Of a stretch of DNA of 64,000 nt, positions 16,901 through 25,789 are shown one piece after another. Origin of the DNA: Martelella sp. NC20 (GTDB lineage: Bacteria; Pseudomonadota; Alphaproteobacteria; Rhizobiales; Rhizobiaceae); the NCBI RefSeq assembly GCF_013459645.1, contig NZ_CP054861.1, positions 2,592,001 through 2,656,000 of the forward strand. Direction: 5' to 3'. The notes beneath the pieces are model-generated. The model ran no database searches and was not told the origin of the DNA. It was given only the letters and a program-made list of their open reading frames with translations. Position 1 is the first letter of the stretch, and each line of letters starts with the position of its first letter. Both the position numbers and the translations under genes were made by a program.

Positions 16901-18295
16901 GTGGCCGACAAACCTGCCGAAGACGACCTGTTCGATCCGAATGACGAAACCTACGGTTCAGCGGATTTCCTGACCGTCCTGCCCAAGTCGGAATTCCCGC
17001 AGAAAGTCCGCTCCCCGCGTTCGGCCTATGCCGCGGTCAAGGACGAGTTGATGATGGACGGCAATGCCCGCCAGAACCTCGCGACCTTCTGCCAGACCTG
17101 GGAAGAGCCCGAAGTCCATCAGTTGATGGATGACTGCATCGACAAGAACATGGTCGACAAGGACGAGTATCCGCAGACCGCCGAGATCGAGGCGCGATGC
17201 GTGAGCATGCTCGCCAACCTCTGGAACGCGCCGTCGGGGCCTGCGACCGGGGCCTCGACCACGGGGTCCTCCGAAGCCGCGATGCTGGGCGGGCTGGCGA
17301 TGAAGCGGCGCTGGGAAGCGCGGCGCAAGGCCGCGGGCAAGCCCACCGACAAGCCCAACCTGATCACCGGGCCGGTGCAGATCTGCTGGCACAAGTTCAC
17401 GCGCTACTGGGATATCGAGCATCGCGAGATCCCGATGGAAAACGGCCGGCTTCTGATGACGCCCGAGGAAGTGCTGAAGCTCTGCGACGAGAACACGATC
17501 GGTGTGGTGCCGACCCTCGGCGTCACCTTCACGGGCGAGTACGAGCCGGTGAAGGCCGTCGCGGACGCGCTGGATGACCTTCAGGTGCGCACCGGGCTCG
17601 ATATCCCGATCCATGTGGATGGCGCCAGCGGCGGCTTCCTGGCGCCGTTCTGCGCGCCGGAACTCGAGTGGGATTTCCGCATTCCGCGGGTGAAGTCGAT
17701 CAATGCTTCCGGCCACAAGTTCGGTCTGGCGCCGCTTGGCGTGGGCTGGGTCGTGTGGCGCGAGGAGCAGGACCTTCCCGAGGAAATGATTTTCTGGGTC
17801 AATTACCTCGGCGGCAATATGCGGGACATCACGCTGAACTTCTCGCGACCGGGTGGCCAGGTCGTCTGCCAGTACTACAATTTCCTTCGTCTCGGTCGGG
17901 ACGGTTATCGCAAGGTGCATGAGGCCTGCTATCGCAGCGCGGCCTATCTTGCCGCCGAGCTGGAAAAGTCCGGCCTTGTCGATATCGTGTTCGACGGCGA
18001 CATGAAACGCGGCATCCCGGCGGTGTCATGGAAGCTCAAGGAAGGGCTGAAGACCGATTACACGCTGTTCGACCTTGCCGACCGGCTGCGCTCGCGCGGC
18101 TGGCAGGTTCCGGCCTACACGCTTCCCGCCAATTGCGAGAACCAGGCGGTCCAGCGCATTCTGGTGCGCAACGGTGTCAGCATCGACCTCTGCTCGCTTC
18201 TGATTCGCGACATTGCGGCGTCGGTGGAATACTTCAAGGCGCATCCGATCGTCAGGTCGGTTTCCAGTGAAGAGGCCTCCGGCTTCCACCACTAG
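16901..18295 (+). CDS. gadB: Glutamate decarboxylase
   Basis: PLP enzyme converting glutamate to GABA and CO2 while consuming a cytoplasmic proton. From the GTG at 16901 (ribosome site GGGAGAG) it is 464 residues, against 466 for E. coli GadB; the longer open frame from 16841 is rejected because it lacks a ribosome site and adds unrelated residues. Motifs match GadB closely: [29 protein letters not shown], and [11 protein letters not shown] with the PLP lysine K273. The C-terminus ends GFHH; the penultimate-region His corresponds to the pH-dependent C-terminal plug (H465) of E. coli. No gadC antiporter gene is adjacent. Confidence 0.96.
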   Translation: MADKPAEDDLFDPNDETYGSADFLTVLPKSEFPQKVRSPRSAYAAVKDELMMDGNARQNLATFCQTWEEPEVHQLMDDCIDKNMVDKDEYPQTAEIEARCVSMLANLWNAPSGPATGASTTGSSEAAMLGGLAMKRRWEARRKAAGKPTDKPNLITGPVQICWHKFTRYWDIEHREIPMENGRLLMTPEEVLKLCDENTIGVVPTLGVTFTGEYEPVKAVADALDDLQVRTGLDIPIHVDGASGGFLAPFCAPELEWDFRIPRVKSINASGHKFGLAPLGVGWVVWREEQDLPEEMIFWVNYLGGNMRDITLNFSRPGGQVVCQYYNFLRLGRDGYRKVHEACYRSAAYLAAELEKSGLVDIVFDGDMKRGIPAVSWKLKEGLKTDYTLFDLADRLRSRGWQVPAYTLPANCENQAVQRILVRNGVSIDLCSLLIRDIAASVEYFKAHPIVRSVSSEEASGFHH

Positions 18296-18296
18296 A

Positions 18297-18360
18297 GTTT
18301 GTCAGGGAAAAGTGGAATCCGGTTTTTCCGAAAAGACAAACGAAAACAAATAAATCTAAC
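18297..18360. repeat. Rhizobiales-type palindromic repeat between gadB and luxR (possible bidirectional terminator)
   Basis: GTTTGTC ... GACAAAC (18298-18341) encloses GGAAAA/TTTTCC, followed by GAAAACAAATAAATCT. It lies directly after the gadB stop, between two convergent genes. The stem with T- and A-rich flanks could end transcription from both sides. A second GC-rich stem CCGTCGCG/CGCGACGG follows at about 18373-18397, on the luxR side. Confidence 0.6.
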
Positions 18361-18408
18361 GTCGGAAAGCGACCGTCGCGTCTTCCGGGCGCGACGGCGG
18401 CGGTCCCG

Positions 18409-19128
18409 TCAATCGCTGAACCCCATCGCGGCATAGAAGGCGGCGGCCTGGGCCCGCGAGGTGACATCGAGCTTGGCGAGAATCTCACTCACGTGGTAGG
18501 CGATCGCGCGTTCCGAGCGGCCGACGATGCTCGAAATTTCGTTGTTCGTCTTGCCCTTGGCCATCCAGTTCAGGATCTCGACCTGAAGGTCCGACAGCAG
18601 CTTGAAACGGCGGATATCGTATTCGGAGAACTGGCCTTCCTTGAAAGCCGCCATACGCGCCACCGCGACGCTCGACAGGATCGTGACCGCATCGATGACG
18701 TGGGGGCATTGTGGGATTTTGTCGATCGACAGCAGGGTGATCGCGCTGGATTTTCCGTCGAGCGCCGGCAGCGGCAGCGTCAGGCCGCCGGTGATCCCCT
18801 GGAAGCGCACATAGTCATAATATTCCTGATGGTCGGACGTGTCCCAGTTTTTCTGGTGCCACAGGAGCGGGGTCTTGTTGAGCTCCAGGTGCATCATCAG
18901 CGGATCGCGTCCGGACCATTTGTCGTTGACGTAAGTGTCCAGCTCTTTCGTCGTCCAGGTCGTGAGTGTCGGTTTTTCCATGAACTCTGAGGGTGATGAC
19001 CTGTTGACGCTGATGTTGTAGCTGATGAAGCCCAGCCTGTTCAGACCCAGGGTGAAGGCGGTCTTGAGCTCAGGAAGGTTCCGGGCGAAAGCTATCCTGC
19101 TCACGTCTTCGGATAGTGGTCGCAGCAT
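18409..19128 (-). CDS. LuxR-family quorum-sensing-type transcriptional regulator (no adjacent luxI)
   Basis: 239 residues: N-terminal autoinducer-binding domain (about 15-165) and C-terminal GerE helix-turn-helix (about 175-235, VEILNWMAKGKTNNEIS). By eye, ligand-pocket residues Y66, D75, P76, W90 and G115 correspond to TraR Y61, D70, P71, W85 and G113. The position equivalent to TraR W57 appears to be E62, not Trp. No acyl-homoserine-lactone synthase gene is in the window, so it is a candidate LuxR solo. It is convergent with gadB and divergent from nikA; the LuxR-box-like palindrome at 19180-19197 lies in its own promoter region, suggesting autoregulation. Confidence 0.92.
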   Translation of the reverse strand: MLRPLSEDVSRIAFARNLPELKTAFTLGLNRLGFISYNISVNRSSPSEFMEKPTLTTWTTKELDTYVNDKWSGRDPLMMHLELNKTPLLWHQKNWDTSDHQEYYDYVRFQGITGGLTLPLPALDGKSSAITLLSIDKIPQCPHVIDAVTILSSVAVARMAAFKEGQFSEYDIRRFKLLSDLQVEILNWMAKGKTNNEISSIVGRSERAIAYHVSEILAKLDVTSRAQAAAFYAAMGFSD

Positions 19129-19179
19129 TTCTTCCCCCTAACTACCTGTTTTAGAACATACTAATATTGTTAAATGATG

Positions 19180-19225
19180 ACTGTCAATTCTGACAGTTTC
19201 GCTTTGGCAAGGGATCGACTATCGA
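19180..19225 (+). promoter_or_regulatory. Perfect LuxR-box-like palindrome (19180-19197) and predicted nikA promoter
   Basis: ACTGTCAATTCTGACAGT is a perfect 7-4-7 palindrome. On the nikA side TATCGA (19220-19225) starts 23 nt downstream. On the luxR side a TATGTT hexamer (19160-19155) lies 20 nt away. The box is shared by the divergent luxR and nikA promoters. Confidence 0.72.
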
Positions 19226-19235
19226 TCATGAATGA

Positions 19236-19263
19236 GTATGATGTTTCGTCATTGATGTCATAC
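19236..19263 (+). promoter_or_regulatory. NikR operator upstream of nikA
   Basis: GTATGA-N16-TCATAC, an exact match in both half-sites and spacing to the E. coli NikR operator. It lies just downstream of the predicted -10 and 39 bp before the nikA ATG, so Ni-bound NikR would block initiation or early elongation. A nikR gene closes the same operon. Confidence 0.9.
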
Positions 19264-19302
19264 TTGTGCTGATTGGCTGTCACTCTCGAACCGGGGCTTT
19301 TC

Positions 19303-20865
19303 ATGACAGGATTGGGTTTCAGGGCAAGCGTATTTCTCGTGTCGGGCCTGCTCGTTGCCGCGCCGCCGGCCTTTGCCAAAACTGACCTCATCCTTGCCAT
19401 CGGCGGCGAGCCGGACACTGGCTATGATCCGTTGCTGGGCTGGGGGCGCTACGGCCATCCGCTGTTTCAGTCGACGCTGCTGAAGCGCGACGCCGCCCTC
19501 GACACCGTTCCCGACCTCGCCAGCGGGTGGTCGCTCTCCGATGACAGGCTGGTCTGGACCATCACGTTGCGGCCCGGCGTGACCTTCAGCGATGGCACGC
19601 CGCTTTCGGCCGAAGACGTGGCCTTCACCTACAACGAGGCGGCGAAAGCCGGCGGCGCGCTCGATCTGACGGTGATGGAAAGCGCCGAGGCGATCGACGA
19701 TCTGACGGTGGCAATCCGCCTGAAGCACCCCTGGGTGACGTTTTCCGAGAATTTCTATTCGCTGGGCATCGTGCCATCGCACAGTTACGGCCCCGGCTAT
19801 GCCCGCAACCCGATCGGCTCCGGTCCCTTCAGGCTGGTTTCGTGGGTGGAGGGGGAGCAGCTCATCGTCGAGGCCAATCCCGGTTATTATGGTCAAAAGC
19901 CCGCCTTCGACCGGGTGACCTTCGTGTTTTCCGGCGAGGATACCAGCCTTGCGGCTGCCCGCACTGGCCAGGTCGACATGGTCTCGGTTCCGGCCCTGAT
20001 GGCAGACGACAGCATCGACGGGTTCCGCAAGCTCGTCGTGCCGTCCGTCGACAATCGCGGTCTCTCGTTTCCGATGACCGCTCCCGGCGTCATCAACGGC
20101 GAGGCGGTGGGCAGTGAAGTGACCTCCGACATCGCCATCCGCCGCGCCATCAATCTCGGCGTCGACAGAAAGCAACTCGTCGAGGTGGCGCTGAACGGAT
20201 ACGGCCGTCCGGCCTACGGGCCCGCCGACGGACTGCCATGGTCCAATCCCGAGGCCGCCGTCGCCCATGACCCGGATGGCGCGCGCGCATTGCTGGACAA
20301 GGCGGGCTGGGTCGTCGGCGATGACGGCGTCCGCGTCCGCGATGGCGTGCGCGCCACCTTCGATATCTATTTTCCGGCCTCCGATTCCGTCCGCCAGGCT
20401 CTCGCGATCGTCACTGCCGAACAGCTGAAGTCGCTCGGGATCGCCGCCCGGCCGATGGGCGCGACCTGGGAGCAGATCGGGCGCGTCGACCATCGCCAAC
20501 CGGTGATGTTCGGCTGGGGCAGCCACAGTCCGCTCGAGGTCTACAGCCTCTATAATTCGGCCTGGGGCGGCATCGAATTCTACAATCCCGGCTATTTTTC
20601 CGACGAAACCGTCGATACCCATTTCGCCGATGCCCAGCACTCGGCGAGCCTGGAGGCGTCCTACCCCGACTGGCAGGCGGCGGAATGGGACGGGGAAACG
20701 GGATTTTCCGCGAAGGGCCTTGCCGGCTGGGCCTGGCTCGTCAATCTCGATCATGTCTATTTCGTCAATGACTGCCTTGATCCCGGCGATACCCAGATCG
20801 AGCCGCACGGCCATGGATGGCCGATGACCGCGATGATCGAACAATGGAAATGGACGTGTGAGTAA
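19303..20865 (+). CDS. nikA: Nickel ABC transporter, periplasmic substrate-binding protein
   Basis: SBP_bac_5 family binding protein that captures nickel (probably as a chelate) in the periplasm. The ATG at 19303 is preferred to the in-frame TTG at 19273 because it begins the signal peptide MTGLGFRASVFLVSGLLVAA, with cleavage near PAFA-K. The mature protein opens with LILAIGGEPDTGYDPLLGWG, as in NikA. Ends 8 bp inside nikB. Its nickel assignment rests on the NikR operator upstream, nikR at the end of the operon and the adjacent urease cluster; family alone would also allow peptides. Confidence 0.9.
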   Translation: MTGLGFRASVFLVSGLLVAAPPAFAKTDLILAIGGEPDTGYDPLLGWGRYGHPLFQSTLLKRDAALDTVPDLASGWSLSDDRLVWTITLRPGVTFSDGTPLSAEDVAFTYNEAAKAGGALDLTVMESAEAIDDLTVAIRLKHPWVTFSENFYSLGIVPSHSYGPGYARNPIGSGPFRLVSWVEGEQLIVEANPGYYGQKPAFDRVTFVFSGEDTSLAAARTGQVDMVSVPALMADDSIDGFRKLVVPSVDNRGLSFPMTAPGVINGEAVGSEVTSDIAIRRAINLGVDRKQLVEVALNGYGRPAYGPADGLPWSNPEAAVAHDPDGARALLDKAGWVVGDDGVRVRDGVRATFDIYFPASDSVRQALAIVTAEQLKSLGIAARPMGATWEQIGRVDHRQPVMFGWGSHSPLEVYSLYNSAWGGIEFYNPGYFSDETVDTHFADAQHSASLEASYPDWQAAEWDGETGFSAKGLAGWAWLVNLDHVYFVNDCLDPGDTQIEPHGHGWPMTAMIEQWKWTCE

Positions 20866-21877
20866 CCCTGCCTTCCGCCCCGTCTTCAGGTTCCTTGCCA
20901 CGCGCATCGCGCGGCTCGCGGCCGTGCTGCTGCTGGTTGCCGTCGTGGCCTTCACGCTCGCCAAGGTCTCCCCGGTCGACCCGGTCAATGCCTATCTCGG
21001 CATCGACATCGCACGAGTCGGCCCGGAACAGCGCAACCTGATCGCGGCGCGCTGGGGGCTCGATCAGCCGCCATTGGCGCAGTTTGTGCTCTGGGCCGGG
21101 AACCTGCTTCACGGCGATCTCGGCTTTTCGATGATCTACAATGCGCCGGTTGCCGAGGTGATCGCCGCGCGTTTCTGGACGTCGCTGCCGCTCGTCGGGC
21201 TCGCATGGCTGTTCTCCGGCATTTTCGGTTTTGTGCTCGGGGTCGTTGCCGGCGCGAATGCGGGGTCGTGGCTCGATCGGGTGATCCGGCTCTATGCCTA
21301 TTTTCTCTCCGCTGCGCCGACTTTCTGGATCGCGATCCTGCTGCTGATCGTGTTTGCCGTCGCGCTTGGCTGGTCGCCTGTCTGTTGCGCCGGGCCGCTC
21401 GGCGTCGTGCCGGCCGACGTCACGTTCGCCGAGCGGCTGCAGCATCTCGCCCTTCCGCTTGCGGCTCTCACCCTGCTCGGCGTCGCGCAGGTCGCGCTGC
21501 ACACGCGGGCGAAGATCGCCGAGATCCTGCAGCTCGATGCCGCCCTTTACGCCCGCGCGCAAGGGGCGGGGAAATGGGACGTCGTGCTCCGGCACGGGGT
21601 GCGCAATGCGGCGCTGCCGGCGATCACAATCCTGTTTGCCTCGCTCGGCGAACTGTTCGGCGGTTCGATCCTTGCGGAGCAGGTCTTCGCCTATCCGGGC
21701 CTTGGCCAGGCCGCCGTTGCCGCCGGCGTCCGTGGCGACGTGCCGCTGCTGCTTGCAATCACCCTGTTCCTCACTTTGTTCGTCTCGGTCGGCAACATGA
21801 TCGCGGACATGCTCTATCATCTGGTCGATCCTCGGATCCGGGAGGCGGAATTCGCAGCGGGAGGCGTGCATGGCTGA
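20858..21877 (+). CDS. nikB: Nickel ABC transporter permease
   Basis: 339-residue inner-membrane permease of the DppB/NikB family with six helices. The N-terminal helix and extracytoplasmic segment contain YLGIDIARVGPEQRNLIAARWGLDQP, split here as the typical 'GLDQP' element, and the EAA-like loop is ARAQGAGKWDVVLRHGVRNA. GTG start overlaps the nikA end by 8 bp; the end overlaps nikC by 8 bp. Works as heterodimer with NikC. Confidence 0.9.
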   Translation: MSNPAFRPVFRFLATRIARLAAVLLLVAVVAFTLAKVSPVDPVNAYLGIDIARVGPEQRNLIAARWGLDQPPLAQFVLWAGNLLHGDLGFSMIYNAPVAEVIAARFWTSLPLVGLAWLFSGIFGFVLGVVAGANAGSWLDRVIRLYAYFLSAAPTFWIAILLLIVFAVALGWSPVCCAGPLGVVPADVTFAERLQHLALPLAALTLLGVAQVALHTRAKIAEILQLDAALYARAQGAGKWDVVLRHGVRNAALPAITILFASLGELFGGSILAEQVFAYPGLGQAAVAAGVRGDVPLLLAITLFLTLFVSVGNMIADMLYHLVDPRIREAEFAAGGVHG

Positions 21878-22736
21878 AACCTGCCAGACGCCCGCGCCGG
21901 AACCGATGATCCTGCCGCGCATGGGCAACAGGGTCTGGACGCTCTCGGTCGCCGCGATCGGGCTGGCGCTGATCCTGTTCGTTCCCGTTGCCGCGCTGAT
22001 GGCGGGGTCGGCCGGAATCGCCCCCGATTTCGCCGCGCGGCTGGCTTCGCCGGACTGGCAGCACTGGTTCGGAACCGACCAGATGGGGCACGACATGATG
22101 GCGCGTACGGTGAAGGGCCTCAACACCAGTCTCTGGGTGGGGCTTGTGGCCTCGGCCTGTTCGGTGGTGATCGCCACGGTTCTGGCGATCGTCTCCATCG
22201 TCGGAGGCAAATGGGTCGACGGGCTGGTGTCGCTACTGGTGGATGCCGCGATCGGTCTGCCGCATCTGGTGCTGCTGATCCTGATCTGCTTTGCCCTTGG
22301 CGGCGGGCCGGTTGCGGTGACGCTTGCCGTCGCGCTCACCCACTGGCCGCGCCTGACGCGGATATTGCGGGCGGAAGTGCTGCAGATCCGGCAGGCGCCC
22401 TATGTCGTGTCGGCCCGGCATTTCGGCCGGTCCTGGGCCGCGATCGGCATCGGCCACATCCTGCCGCATCTGCTGCCGCAGATGCTGGTCGGCCTCGTCC
22501 TGATGTTTCCGCATGCGATCCTGCACGAGGCGAGCCTGACCTTCCTGGGGTTCGGCCTCGACCCGACGCGGCCGGCGATCGGGGTCATGCTGGCGGATTC
22601 GATGCGCTACCTGACCGCCGGGAAATGGTGGCTCGGCCTGTTTCCCGGCCTCTGCCTGCTCGCGCTCGTCCTCTGCTTCGATGCGGTCGGCAACGGCCTT
22701 CGTCTCATCCTCGATCCAAGGACGGCCGAAACATGA
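21870..22736 (+). CDS. nikC: Nickel ABC transporter permease
   Basis: 288-residue permease of the DppC/NikC family. The motif HWFGTDQMGHDMMARTVKG near residues 65-85 is the usual GTDxxGRD-type element (here GTDQMGHD). The coupling loop toward the ATPase is ARHFGRSWAAIGIGHILPH. It overlaps nikB by 8 bp and nikD by 4 bp (ATGA), so nikABCDE is translationally coupled throughout. Confidence 0.9.
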   Translation: MAETCQTPAPEPMILPRMGNRVWTLSVAAIGLALILFVPVAALMAGSAGIAPDFAARLASPDWQHWFGTDQMGHDMMARTVKGLNTSLWVGLVASACSVVIATVLAIVSIVGGKWVDGLVSLLVDAAIGLPHLVLLILICFALGGGPVAVTLAVALTHWPRLTRILRAEVLQIRQAPYVVSARHFGRSWAAIGIGHILPHLLPQMLVGLVLMFPHAILHEASLTFLGFGLDPTRPAIGVMLADSMRYLTAGKWWLGLFPGLCLLALVLCFDAVGNGLRLILDPRTAET

Positions 22737-23530
22737 CGCTCCTTTCCTTCCACGATTTTGGCATCGGCTTCCGCCGCTACAGCGGCCTGCTTTCGACGCG
22801 GGAGATACCGGTCGTCAGCGGTATCGGTTTTTCCGTACGGCGCGGCGAGGTGGTGGCCCTGATCGGCGCCTCTGGCGGCGGCAAGAGCCTGATCGCCCAT
22901 GCGCTGTTCGGCGTCCTTCCCCCGAATGCGTTGACCTCAGGCGCGATCCGCTTCGAGGGCCGGATCGTCGACCGGGACAGCCGCCCCTCGCTGCTCGGGC
23001 GGCGCATGGCGCTGATGCCGCAATCGATCAGCCATCTCGATCCGATGGCGCGCTGCATCAGCCAGCTTCGCTGGGCGGCGCGGCGGGCGGGTGCTACGGC
23101 GGATGATGCCCGCCTTGCCGCAACCCTCGCGCGGTTCGGGCTCGGGGAGGAAGCGGGCAATGCCTTTCCCCACCAGCTTTCCGGCGGCATGGCGCGGCGC
23201 ATGCTGATGGCGATCGCGACCATCGGCGATCCGGATCTGATCGTCGCCGACGAGCCGACGAGCGGGCTCGATGACGACAATGCCGATGTCGTGCTGGCGC
23301 GGCTTCGCCGGCTTGCGAACGATGGCAAGGGCGTTCTGCTGGTTACGCACTCGCTTGCCTCGGCGCTTTCCTATGCCGACCGGGTTTGCCTGATCCGCGA
23401 TGGCCGGCTCGAAGGCGAGGAAGACGCCGCCGGTTTTTCGGGCGGCGGCGGCGGGCTGCGCACGGCCTATGCGCGCGTCTTGTGGCGGGCCTTGCCGCAG
23501 AACGAATTTCGGGGTGGCGATCATGCTTGA
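22733..23530 (+). CDS. nikD: Nickel ABC transporter ATP-binding protein
   Basis: 265 residues from the ATG that overlaps the nikC stop; a longer upstream frame exists only as a shadow of nikC. Walker A GASGGGKS, signature LSGGM, Walker B LIVADEPTSGLDDD and switch His in VTHSLAS are all present. Energises nickel import together with NikE. Overlaps nikE by 8 bp. Confidence 0.92.
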   Translation: MTLLSFHDFGIGFRRYSGLLSTREIPVVSGIGFSVRRGEVVALIGASGGGKSLIAHALFGVLPPNALTSGAIRFEGRIVDRDSRPSLLGRRMALMPQSISHLDPMARCISQLRWAARRAGATADDARLAATLARFGLGEEAGNAFPHQLSGGMARRMLMAIATIGDPDLIVADEPTSGLDDDNADVVLARLRRLANDGKGVLLVTHSLASALSYADRVCLIRDGRLEGEEDAAGFSGGGGGLRTAYARVLWRALPQNEFRGGDHA

Positions 23531-24110
23531 GGCAAGACGCGTCCGGTTCGGTTACGGCGCGCGCGCGCCGGTGGTCGACGGGTTCGATATTTTTATCCGC
23601 CCGGGCGAGATCGTCGGCCTCACGGGCCGGTCGGGCGCCGGCAAATCGACGCTGGGACGTCTTCTCGCCGGATATCACAGGCCGGCCTCCGGCCAGGTTC
23701 TGGTCGATGGCAAGGCCCATGCAAAGGGCTACAACACGGTGCAGTACCTCCACCAGTCGCCGATCTTCGCCGTCGATCCGCGCTGGACGGTGGGTCGGAT
23801 CATCGCGGAGGGCTGGTCGCCCGACGAGGAGACGCGGCAGGCGCTCGGCGTTTCGAAGAACTGGTACGACCGTTTCCCGCACGAGATTTCGGGCGGGGAA
23901 CTGCAGCGGATCGCGGTGCTGCGCGCGCTCGGCCCGCGCACCCGATACCTCGTTGCCGACGAGATCTCGGCGCCGCTCGATCCGCTGACCCAGGCCCAAA
24001 TCTGGGACGCTCTCATTGGCGCGGTGCGCAAACGCAATCTCGGCATGCTCGTCATCAGCCATGACCGTCCCCTGCTCGCCCGCCTGTCCGGGCGCGTCGT
24101 CACGCTCTGA
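23523..24110 (+). CDS. nikE: Nickel ABC transporter ATP-binding protein
   Basis: 195 residues, shorter than E. coli NikE (about 268) and lacking the usual C-terminal oligopeptide-binding-like extension. Walker A GRSGAGKS, signature ISGGE, Walker B YLVADEISAPLD and switch His ISHDRPL are intact, so catalysis should be retained. Note the substitution of the common DEPTS by DEISA after the Walker B acidic pair. Start chosen at the ATG overlapping the nikD end. Confidence 0.88.
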   Translation: MLEARRVRFGYGARAPVVDGFDIFIRPGEIVGLTGRSGAGKSTLGRLLAGYHRPASGQVLVDGKAHAKGYNTVQYLHQSPIFAVDPRWTVGRIIAEGWSPDEETRQALGVSKNWYDRFPHEISGGELQRIAVLRALGPRTRYLVADEISAPLDPLTQAQIWDALIGAVRKRNLGMLVISHDRPLLARLSGRVVTL

Positions 24111-24200
24111 TCGTCTTTGTCCGGTCGGCCGATCGGCGGTTGGCGAATAGCGGGAAGGCGGTTATCAAGGGGCTGGCCGAGCAATGAAGGAAACCGAGCG

Positions 24201-24629
24201 ATGCAGCGTGTCACCGTGACCCTCGACGACGATCTGATGGACGAGCTGGACAAGGTCGTCCGGGAGCGCGGCTACCAGAACCGCTCCGAGGCGATCCGCG
24301 ACCTGACGCGGGCCGGCATGCAGCAGACCCTCGTCGACAGCGGCGCGGTCGGAGACTGCATCGGCGTGTTGAGCTATGTCTATGATCACGAGGCGCGCGA
24401 TCTGGCGCGCCGGCTGACCAACACCTTCCATCACGACCACGACCTCTCGGTCGTCAGCACCCATGTCCATCTCGACCATGACCGCTGCCTCGAAGTCTCG
24501 ATCCTCAGGGGCGAGCCGGGCGTGGTGAAACACCTCGCCGATCACGTGATCACGGAGCGTCATGTGCTCCATGGCAAGCTGGTCCTGATCCCGGTGGACG
24601 ACAGCGAGCCGGGCGGCGAGGGCGCCTGA
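24201..24629 (+). CDS. nikR: Nickel-responsive transcriptional repressor
   Basis: 142-residue regulator. The ribbon-helix-helix DNA-binding domain is MQRVTVTLDDDLMDELDKVV. The ACT-type nickel domain carries HHDHD followed by STHVHLDHDRCLE, containing the His, His and Cys ligands of the square-planar nickel site. The start at MQRVTV is preferred over an upstream in-frame ATG because it matches the family N-terminus. It follows nikE and should repress nikABCDE-nikR through the operator at 19236-19263. It lies 91 bp after nikE; convergent with the FUSC gene. Confidence 0.93.
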   Translation: MQRVTVTLDDDLMDELDKVVRERGYQNRSEAIRDLTRAGMQQTLVDSGAVGDCIGVLSYVYDHEARDLARRLTNTFHHDHDLSVVSTHVHLDHDRCLEVSILRGEPGVVKHLADHVITERHVLHGKLVLIPVDDSEPGGEGA

Positions 24630-24647
24630 TCACTTCTGTCCGTCCGC

Positions 24648-25619
24648 TCAGGCTTTTCTGGCGGAAGCCGCAGTGCCGGCCAGTAGCGGCAGTATCAGCG
24701 CGGCGAGCGCGATCCCGCCGATCGTCAGCAGCACCCGGTTCGCCGTGATCGCGAGAACGCTGCCATCCGCCTGCAGGTTGAAAGCAAGCGCGATCGCGGT
24801 CAGGCAGAACGACCACGGCGCGTATTTCTTCGCGCCGATCATCAGCATGGCGAACACGAGGGACCCAACAAGGGCGGCATGGAGCCACGGGACGGGGGAA
24901 AGGCCGAGGATCAGGCCGCCGGCTGCGGCGCCAAGCGTGGTGCCGAGCCCCCTTGCCCTCATCCGGTAGAGCGTCTGCTGCCGCGTCGGCTTCATCACCC
25001 TGAGCCCGGCTGCCGGAAGCCAGCACGGATGCGTGCCGGGTATCAGGGAGGCGAGGCCGCTTCCCGCGAGGGAGACCGCGACCATGCCCGCCGCAAAGCG
25101 ACGCTGGCCGGGATCTGCCGCAAGTGCGAGCCTACCGCTTTCGGGCGGCGACGTGGCGGTCGGAATGGCAAGGCTGACGAAAATGCCTGCCCAGAGCGTT
25201 CCGGCAAGAAAGCTCAGGCCGTAGGCGGTAATCCCTCCGGCAGGCACCTGACCGACCGAAAGAAAATAGGCGAGCGCGCCAAGGGCGATCGGCAGGCGAA
25301 GATAGCCGCCTTTCAATTCGCCGAGGCATTGCGCCAGCGCCGCGATCACCGCGCCGGCGAAAAACAGGCCGGACCCCAGCGAAACGGAAGCGCCCAGCGT
25401 AGCGAAGAGACTGATGGCGATGGCCGAGGCGAACAGCAGCGGAGCCCGGCCGGAGGGCGGAAGGCGGGGAAACGACACGCCCAGCAGATAGGCCCCGAAC
25501 GAGGCCACCATGCCATGGGAAGTCGCGCCCGCGGCGATGCCCGCGACCCAGGGCGCGATGATGGCGAGCGCCATCACGCCCGCGCTTCGACCTCTTCCGC
25601 CAAAATCGATGAAGCGCAT
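24648..25619 (-). CDS. Small FUSC-family inner-membrane protein
   Basis: About 323 residues from the ATG at MRFIDFGG; longer in-frame starts up to 25733 would add an Arg/Cys-rich stretch and are less likely. About ten hydrophobic helices in two blocks, separated by the segment MKPTRQQTLYRMRARGLGTTLGAAAGG, which matches the RxxGTxxG element of FUSC transporters. It lacks the large cytoplasmic domains of the MdtO paralogue. Function unknown, possibly export of an organic acid. Divergent from ureA, with a LuxR-box-like site between. Confidence 0.78.
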   Translation of the reverse strand: MRFIDFGGRGRSAGVMALAIIAPWVAGIAAGATSHGMVASFGAYLLGVSFPRLPPSGRAPLLFASAIAISLFATLGASVSLGSGLFFAGAVIAALAQCLGELKGGYLRLPIALGALAYFLSVGQVPAGGITAYGLSFLAGTLWAGIFVSLAIPTATSPPESGRLALAADPGQRRFAAGMVAVSLAGSGLASLIPGTHPCWLPAAGLRVMKPTRQQTLYRMRARGLGTTLGAAAGGLILGLSPVPWLHAALVGSLVFAMLMIGAKKYAPWSFCLTAIALAFNLQADGSVLAITANRVLLTIGGIALAALILPLLAGTAASARKA

Positions 25620-25742
25620 TTCCGGTCGAGAACCTGCTTTAACGCGTGGAAAGGTCGGTCGCCGACAGCGCCGCCCGGAGATGCCGGTCTGGGCGCGCCG
25701 ACCACAAGCAATGCATGATGCGCCGGTCCGCAAAACCTGACA

Positions 25743-25789
25743 ACTGTCATATCTGACAGTTTATCGCAGAACATGTTTGGCCATATCCT
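25743..25789 (+). promoter_or_regulatory. Perfect LuxR-box-like palindrome (25743-25760) and predicted urease promoter
   Basis: ACTGTCATATCTGACAGT, the same 7-4-7 palindrome as at nikA, differing only in the 4-base spacer. TATCCT (25784-25789) starts 24 nt downstream. The transcript would have a leader of about 190 nt before ureA (25790-25987), in which I see no gene and no clear riboswitch. Confidence 0.75.

Noticed and set aside
19273..19302. TTG start for nikA at 19273
   Set aside because: Would put ten residues before a complete signal peptide; the ATG at 19303 has a GGGG site.
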